Source: Candidatus Pacearchaeota archaeon RBG_13_36_9
GTDB taxonomy: Archaea; Nanobdellota; Nanobdellia; Pacearchaeales; GW2011-AR1
Direction: 5' to 3'
Length of the DNA: 6,506 nt
Assembly (NCBI GenBank): GCA_001786395.1
Contig: MFWN01000083.1
Location: 1 to 6,506 of the forward strand
The notes below the pieces were generated by a model, which was not told the origin of the DNA, made no database searches, and saw nothing but the letters and a program-made list of their open reading frames with translations. Positions 1-3,947 of the stretch are shown here, one piece after another; positions within the stretch are counted from its first letter, which is position 1; each line of letters opens with the position of its first letter. Both the position numbers and the translations under genes were made by a program.

Positions 1-1605
1 ATACTTAGTGTTTATCCTGTTTAAATCCCCTTCATCTCTTGTTCTCATTTGAAACTCACTGGAAATATTAGCCTTAATCTCTCCTACAAAATCGCTCAAT
101 ACCTGCGAAACTAGCATTACTCCCATCCCCCATTTCCTAAACTCCCTGCAAGCCCTTTCCACCTGCAAGAATCCCTCTCCGCTTCCCCCGAATTTACTCA
201 GCAGCCTGTGAACTTCATCAAAAACAAGCATGACTTTAAGAGTCGGAGACTCTTGAGGGTCTGAACGGAAAATCTGCCTTATCACACTTGAAACAAAAGT
301 ATCCATAGCATTAGGATCTAATTTGTTCAGTGAAAAAATATGAATCTGCCCTGAAGTCATGTATTTTTTAATGTCAATTATCTCCCTGGCATTTTTTACC
401 TGCCGCACATTTCCCTTAAAAGCTTTTGCATCTGTTTCTTTCAAACCGAAAGCAGGATAATAAGATATCATCTTCTTGTCATCGCACTTCCTTAGCATGC
501 CGCTCCACTGGGCTGTTGGGTCAAAAACCAAAACAGCAATGTTATGAATCAAACACTCTTCAATAATTACCTGCGCAGAAATGCTTTTTCCTCCGCCTGT
601 AGCCCCTGCTACAATCGAGTGAGTAGTCAACCGGTTGGGGTCGAGATAAGCAGGGTAGTTAGTCTCTGCTATCTTGCCTAAAAAAAGAAAATCCTGGTTT
701 TTTTGCGGCAAGGTCTTTAAGTCTAGTTTCATCTGGTATTTTTTTCTTTTCTGGGCTCTCTTTCTTAAAAACAAGAAAATAAGAAGCCCCAGAAGAATAA
801 ATCCCCCCACCAGAAATAATGTCCACAAAGGGATTACCCTAAAAATTCTTATGTCTAAAAAAGCCCTTTTTAAAACAAGCCCTGTCCTATTAACAATTAT
901 CCGATTATTGTGCTCTGCAATTATCTCCAGTATATAATTGCCTTCCTCCAGCCCCTTCGGAAGCTGGAATTGTTTAACGACTTGAAAACTGTGCAGAATA
1001 TCGCGGCTTTCTGATCCAAGAAAGTAAGTATTATTATCCTCCGCAAGAAGGTTGTAACTGAAAGAGGTATTTGAAACGTTCTCTGGCTTAAGTTTATCCA
1101 CATTTAAATTAAACTCTAAGGACTTGTCAATGTAGAATTTGTTTTTGACAAATTCCACCTTGAGTAGGATAGGTGATGCAACCGAGTCTCCTACCACCTT
1201 AATATCAACAGGAAGGCTTTCTCTCACATCTCCCTCTATTTTCATAATTCCAGAGTAGTTATTAGGGCCATATCCCTTGATTAGAAAGTTAAATCTCGTT
1301 GAATTACTGGGACTGACAATAATGCCTGCAGATTCGAATTCAACAACATCTTGAATCTCCTCACTAATAGAAAAAGATACTTGCAAATCTCTCGCCCCTG
1401 AATTATTTATATCTATAAAATCTGTGAAAATATCCCCCTCGCTCAAAACACGGTCTATTTTGCTTCTGGAAACTGTATAGCCATTTCCAATAATCTTTGG
1501 GCCGTAGGCAGATTCTAAGGAAGAAACCATCTGCAAAGAGAAAAATGCCAGCATGCAGAAGGTTATAAAAAATGTGTGGCCAAAAAAGCCCCGCCTTAGA
1601 GTCAT
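1..1605 (-). CDS. Exported, membrane-anchored DUF87/HerA-type P-loop ATPase with Ig-like ectodomain (3' end cut by window edge)
   Basis: The frame is open from ATG 1605 to base 1: 535 residues, with the C-terminus missing. Residues 1-35 form a signal peptide (RR near the start, then a hydrophobic core rich in F and L). Residues about 36-140 and 141-252 look like two Ig-like beta domains (NEW3/COG1470 style) with seven N-X-S/T sequons. Residues about 258-280 are a transmembrane helix followed by a basic stop (RKRAQKRKK). The cytosolic part carries Walker A GATGGGKS (334-341, K340), a conserved-looking FDPTAQW (about 362-368), Walker B LVFDE (D463, E464) and a SQ motif (500-501), then an arginine-bearing QMRTRDEGDL (519-528). 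These are the marks of HerA/VirB4/FtsK-like hexameric motors, whose known members pump DNA or protein; the substrate here is unknown. TGGGK replaces the commoner TGSGK. The start is supported by a strong Shine-Dalgarno sequence and the ATGA overlap with the upstream gene, so translation is probably coupled. The ATPase call is firm; the ectodomain fold is by pattern only. Confidence 0.9.
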   Translation of the reverse strand, partial: MTLRRGFFGHTFFITFCMLAFFSLQMVSSLESAYGPKIIGNGYTVSRSKIDRVLSEGDIFTDFIDINNSGARDLQVSFSISEEIQDVVEFESAGIIVSPSNSTRFNFLIKGYGPNNYSGIMKIEGDVRESLPVDIKVVGDSVASPILLKVEFVKNKFYIDKSLEFNLNVDKLKPENVSNTSFSYNLLAEDNNTYFLGSESRDILHSFQVVKQFQLPKGLEEGNYILEIIAEHNNRIIVNRTGLVLKRAFLDIRIFRVIPLWTLFLVGGFILLGLLIFLFLRKRAQKRKKYQMKLDLKTLPQKNQDFLFLGKIAETNYPAYLDPNRLTTHSIVAGATGGGKSISAQVIIEECLIHNIAVLVFDPTAQWSGMLRKCDDKKMISYYPAFGLKETDAKAFKGNVRQVKNAREIIDIKKYMTSGQIHIFSLNKLDPNAMDTFVSSVIRQIFRSDPQESPTLKVMLVFDEVHRLLSKFGGSGEGFLQVERACREFRKWGMGVMLVSQVLSDFVGEIKANISSEFQMRTRDEGDLNRINTKY

Positions 1606-1619
1606 TTTTCCCCCCCTCC
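1602..1619 (-). promoter_or_regulatory. Shine-Dalgarno and ATGA stop/start overlap coupling the two leftward genes
   Basis: Read on the minus strand, AGGAGG followed by more G residues (seven G in a row), then GAAAAATGA. The SD lies inside the last codons (Gly-Gly-Gly-Glu-Lys) of the 668-residue gene. Its TGA stop (1604-1602) overlaps the ATG (1605-1603) of the ATPase gene. This fixes the ATPase start and points to translational coupling and a near-fixed ratio of the two products. Confidence 0.85.
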
Positions 1620-3608
1620 TGCAGGTTTATTTTCTCTATTTTCTTCGTTTTTCTTAACACTCCCGCCTTTTTCGTTCTCCCCTTGTTTCTCTTTTTCAGC
1701 CTCTCCGGCTTCGGCTGGCTCTGTTTTTTCTGTTTTTTTGTTGTCCTCCGGCTTCTTTGTTTCAGCCTTTTTAATATTCTCTGGCTTTGTTTTTTCTGTT
1801 TTTTTGTTGTCCTCCGGCTTCTTTGTTTCAGCCTTTTTAATATTCGCTGGCTCTGTTTTTTCTGTTTTTTTAACTTCCTCCTTTAGCTTGAGGGAAAGTT
1901 GCCTTATTTCTTCTTTTAAATGCTCTCTGTCCTGAATTGCTGCCCTGGAAACGCGCTCTCCATAAAACTTCTTTATGCGAACATAAAGGTCAACTGCCTC
2001 ATCAAACTTATCCTCCTTTATCAAGTTCTTAAGTTCATTCAACATGAGATAAAGGCTCAAAAGTCTCTCCTTCTCCTTGGACCTGCTGTAAACAACCATT
2101 AATACCAGGGCAATAATGCACAGGAAAAAAATAAGTACAAAAACAAAAGAGGACCTCAAAGAAGAGAGAAACATGAATCTCGAGCCGACTTCAAAAGTAT
2201 CCGAGTCCAAAGCCAGCCCTTGCTCGCAATATGCTCGGGCATAAAAAATATAAGGTCCCTCTCCGACAAACTCGGGGACAGTCAAGTTCCTTCTAAAAAA
2301 TAAGGAAGAATTAAAAATAAACCTTTCCTCCCCTGAATCATAAATGTTCCCGTAAAAATCTTTTATCGCTGTATAGAGAGTCATGTTTGCTTCTACAATG
2401 TCCTTTAAATTCAGCAGAGACAGATTAGCCCAGACTGTTTCTCCAGGCATCACCCCTTTATACTCTTGAGGCACCACAACATCCAAACTGAAGTCTAAAT
2501 TTAAGGCGTTGACATCTAAAATTACTGGGACATATTTTGTTTCGCTGGAATCTACCCTGATCAATCCGAAATACTGGCTGGGTGGAGTTGCCAGGGTAGC
2601 TGTAAAATCCACTGTTATTTCCTTAGACTTTCCGCTTAGTATGGTAAATTCCCGTTCACTTAAGAATACCAGATTCTCCACATCAAAAATAGAAAGCTTA
2701 AAAGACAAGTTGGATGTTCCAATATTTGTTATTTTTATTATGCGCGTTTCTGTGGCCCCCTGTTTAAGCGATATCTTGAATAAATCCGGCTCTATTGTAA
2801 AATTTTCCATTGTCTTCTCCCGAATAAGACGGGAGACATAATCACTAACGCTGACTTCTTCCCCGACAGGAGCCTGTGGGCTAGAAGGAGGCTGGGTAGG
2901 AGGTACTTCTCTCTGGGCAACTGTAAAATTCTGAATAGCTGTGCAATTGGGATTTAAAGAAGAGTCTTCTGCACAAAATCTCCAATAAACTGTGCTGGTA
3001 GGTGCGCCACTTATCTGGACAGATGACTTTGAAACATTACTCGTGCCAGAAAAATTAACTGCTGAAGAATTAACCCACCCCCCTCCCTGGTCAATAGAAA
3101 AGTAATAGCTTCCCAGCTGGAAGTTATCAGTCCAGCTGGTGGTAAAATTAACATAACTGCTCTGATAAACCACCACCTTATTCCTGCCCGGGCTATGCCA
3201 CTGAGGAGGTTCTGTATCCTCCCCTATGAACAAAAAGACTAAGTTACTGCTGGTACTAAACTCAGAATCAGAAGCATAAAAAGTTAAATTCCTTGTACCT
3301 AAAAAAGAAGGGTCTGGATAAAAAGAAACCCAGTTTAGCGAATCAATAACAACAGTGACATTTTCAACAGAAGAGTAAGAGTAAGTTATATTATCACCAT
3401 TAGGGTCTATAAAATAATCATCCAGGTCAAATGCCCGAGTAAGGTTATATCCAGAAGCCCAGTACTGGTCAGGGATAATTTCAATAAGTATAGGCGGGCC
3501 ATTTGAGATATTAACCGATGTGACTGTCTGTGCAGAGCAGGAAGCCTGCAGGCCTAACGCTAGTAAAAAGGATAAAATCCCAATTACCATTAACCTCTTT
3601 CTTTCCAT
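1602..3608 (-). CDS. Large single-pass surface protein: cadherin-like, Ig-like and NEW3-like domains, TM helix, charged cytosolic tail
   Basis: 668 residues. Residues 1-26 are a signal peptide (basic MERKR, hydrophobic core, likely cleavage after CSA). Residues about 37-130 resemble a dystroglycan-type cadherin-like domain (PDQYW, DLDDYFIDPNGD, FYASDSE), whose DPNGD could bind calcium. Residues about 132-232 form an Ig/fibronectin-like domain with C212 and C222. A proline-rich hinge follows at 235-247. Residues about 268-367 (NEW3-like) and 370-476 form a membrane-proximal pair resembling that of the downstream ATPase. The transmembrane helix is about 486-508. The cytosolic part has a helical hairpin (about 512-552, DLYVRIKKFYGERV) and a K/E/P-rich disordered tail (578-668) with 22-residue repeats. 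Seventeen N-X-S/T sequons lie outside and none in the tail, which supports the topology. Transcription is probably leaderless from a TATA box 25 bp upstream. It is first in a leftward operon with the ATPase. It could be an adhesin, receptor or scaffold; no enzyme motif is seen. Confidence 0.9.
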   Translation of the reverse strand: MERKRLMVIGILSFLLALGLQASCSAQTVTSVNISNGPPILIEIIPDQYWASGYNLTRAFDLDDYFIDPNGDNITYSYSSVENVTVVIDSLNWVSFYPDPSFLGTRNLTFYASDSEFSTSSNLVFLFIGEDTEPPQWHSPGRNKVVVYQSSYVNFTTSWTDNFQLGSYYFSIDQGGGWVNSSAVNFSGTSNVSKSSVQISGAPTSTVYWRFCAEDSSLNPNCTAIQNFTVAQREVPPTQPPSSPQAPVGEEVSVSDYVSRLIREKTMENFTIEPDLFKISLKQGATETRIIKITNIGTSNLSFKLSIFDVENLVFLSEREFTILSGKSKEITVDFTATLATPPSQYFGLIRVDSSETKYVPVILDVNALNLDFSLDVVVPQEYKGVMPGETVWANLSLLNLKDIVEANMTLYTAIKDFYGNIYDSGEERFIFNSSLFFRRNLTVPEFVGEGPYIFYARAYCEQGLALDSDTFEVGSRFMFLSSLRSSFVFVLIFFLCIIALVLMVVYSRSKEKERLLSLYLMLNELKNLIKEDKFDEAVDLYVRIKKFYGERVSRAAIQDREHLKEEIRQLSLKLKEEVKKTEKTEPANIKKAETKKPEDNKKTEKTKPENIKKAETKKPEDNKKTEKTEPAEAGEAEKEKQGENEKGGSVKKNEENRENKPAGGGEK
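1714..1871 (-). repeat. In-frame 66-bp tandem repeat, about 2.4 copies, in the cytosolic tail of the 668-residue protein
   Basis: The units at 1740-1805 and 1806-1871 match at 64 of 66 bases. Bases 1714-1739 repeat the last 26 bases of the 1806-1871 unit exactly. The unit is a multiple of three, so a change in copy number keeps the frame. It encodes a 22-residue block starting KKTEKTEPANIKKAE and ending KKPEDN (residues 580-601 and 602-623, then a partial copy). The block is Lys/Glu-rich with Pro and no hydrophobic pattern, so it is probably a disordered linker. The near identity implies a recent duplication. Confidence 0.92.
1953..2054 (-). other. Cytosolic helical hairpin module (residues about 519-552 of the 668-residue protein)
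   Basis: Just after the transmembrane helix, two amphipathic helices are separated by a KEDKFDEA turn, followed by LYVRIKKFYGERV. The arrangement L..L..LI..D.....A..LY.RI...Y resembles the two cytosolic hairpins at the C-terminus of the rightward 848-residue protein (for example ENYHRIQGVYPLIP). The fold could be TPR-like or MIT-like; the sequence alone does not decide it. The similarity is judged by eye from a short motif. Confidence 0.5.
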
Positions 3609-3627
3609 GGTATACTATCCCTAACCT

Positions 3628-3644
3628 AATTTAAATACCTTTTT
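3628..3644 (-). promoter_or_regulatory. Archaeal BRE/TATA promoter of the leftward operon, probably leaderless
   Basis: On the minus strand, purine-rich AAAAAGG (3644-3638, BRE-like) runs straight into TATTTAAATT (3637-3628). The TATTTAAA core is centred about 25.5 bp upstream of the A of ATG 3608. Since archaeal transcription starts about 25-27 bp from the TATA centre, the mRNA should begin at or within a base or two of the start codon. No good SD precedes the ATG, which fits a leaderless message. Confidence 0.65.
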
Positions 3645-3681
3645 AACACCCGGAAAAGATGCTGCTGATGCGGGAAAAAGT

Positions 3682-3716
3682 CTAAATAGGGCAAAAGTTT
3701 ATAAAGACCTAAATAG
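3682..3716 (+). repeat. Direct repeat CTAAATAG flanking the TATA box
   Basis: CTAAATAG occurs at 3682-3689 and 3709-3716, 27 bp apart start to start, one copy on each side of TTTATAAA. The downstream copy overlaps an imperfect palindrome centred on AGTACT (3715-3720). The positions suit an operator for the small DNA-binding-like protein encoded just downstream. In AT-rich DNA an 8-mer repeat can arise by chance. Confidence 0.4.
3691..3705 (+). promoter_or_regulatory. Archaeal BRE/TATA promoter of the rightward operon, probably leaderless
   Basis: GCAAAAG (3691-3697, BRE-like) precedes TTTATAAA (3698-3705). The TATA centre lies about 25.5 bp upstream of ATG 3727, the same spacing as on the leftward side. 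No SD-like purine run lies just before the ATG (the sequence there is TACTTATTTT), so the first gene should be translated from a leaderless mRNA. Confidence 0.7.
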
Positions 3717-3726
3717 TACTTATTTT

Positions 3727-3942
3727 ATGCCTAAAAAGGATATTAAATATACCCAAATAAGTCTTAAAGACAAGCCCAAGGCAGAGACTGTAATTGTAAA
3801 AGGGACAATAACGAGGGAACAAAGGGAGCTTATACAAAAGTTAGTAGGCACAATAGGGAGCAACGAGCAGGATGTGGTGGGGAAAATTCTTACGCTCTGG
3901 CTGTATAACGAGGGTTTCTTAAAAATGAAAAAGGGGAAATAA
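3727..3942 (+). CDS. Small ribbon-helix-helix-like (CopG/Arc-type) putative DNA-binding protein
   Basis: 71 residues and basic. After a charged N-terminal arm (residues 1-19) comes a predicted beta strand TVIVKGTI (21-28). Helix A follows (TREQRELIQKLVG, 29-41), then a GTIGSNE turn and helix B (QDVVGKILTLWLYNEG, 48-63), ending in a lysine-rich tail. The strand-helix-helix order, the size and the G-x-N/S-E-x-D turn into the second helix match the ribbon-helix-helix fold of dimeric repressors, in which the strand reads the DNA major groove. It is the first gene of the rightward operon, with a strong TATA promoter and probable leaderless start, and ends 2 bases before the 848-residue gene. The likely role is local regulation, perhaps of both divergent operons and its own promoter; this is inferred from position. 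The fold is judged from the pattern only, and a small structural or RNA-binding protein remains possible. Confidence 0.6.
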   Translation: MPKKDIKYTQISLKDKPKAETVIVKGTITREQRELIQKLVGTIGSNEQDVVGKILTLWLYNEGFLKMKKGK

Positions 3943-3947
3943 AAATG
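3933..3947 (+). promoter_or_regulatory. Weak ribosome binding site and tight junction before the 848-residue gene
   Basis: AAGGGGAAAT ends the 71-residue gene (Lys-Gly-Lys-stop). Its GGGG (3933-3936) lies 8 bases before ATG 3945, and the TAA ends at 3942, leaving 2 bases between genes. There is no room for a promoter within this gap, so the two genes are presumably co-transcribed, with the second translated by coupling or this weak SD. Confidence 0.6.

Larger units (their letters stand above)
3609..3726. promoter_or_regulatory. Divergent intergenic region with two back-to-back promoters
   Basis: This 118-bp space is the only non-coding stretch of note. Apart from the two TATA boxes it holds a near-repeat, CGGAAAAG (3651-3658) and CGGGAAAAAG (3671-3680), and the 8-mer CTAAATAG twice (3682-3689, 3709-3716), which brackets the rightward TATA box. 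These could be regulator binding sites serving one or both operons; nothing more specific can be supported. No RNA gene or terminator hairpin is seen. Confidence 0.6.

Noticed and set aside
674..937. Plus-strand open frame of 87 codons
   Set aside because: It lies antisense within the ATPase gene across the TM region and Walker A approach, has no promoter or RBS, and its product is low-complexity aromatic/basic. A shadow.
1..1605. Calling the ATPase herA, ftsK or virD4
   Set aside because: Only the shared motor core is seen, the C-terminus is missing and the ectodomain does not belong to any of these. A gene symbol would overstate the case.
1403..1660. Minus-strand frame of 85 codons across the junction of the two leftward genes
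   Set aside because: It overlaps both well-supported genes in another frame and has no initiation signal or recognisable domain.
1572..1886. Plus-strand open frame of 104 codons with striking Phe/Leu/Cys-rich internal repeats, like a hydrophobic membrane peptide
   Set aside because: It is antisense to the Lys/Glu repeat tail; Lys/Glu codons read backwards give Phe/Leu. The repeats are explained by the 66-bp tandem repeat of the real gene.
2509..2841. Plus-strand frame of 110 codons
   Set aside because: Antisense to the NEW3-like domains of the 668-residue protein; no support of its own.
3528..3551. Lipoprotein signal (LQASC) at residues 20-24 of the 668-residue protein
   Set aside because: The -3 residue is Gln rather than the usual Leu/Val/Ile, and a good signal peptidase I site (CSA) follows two residues later. 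The protein also has its own TM anchor.
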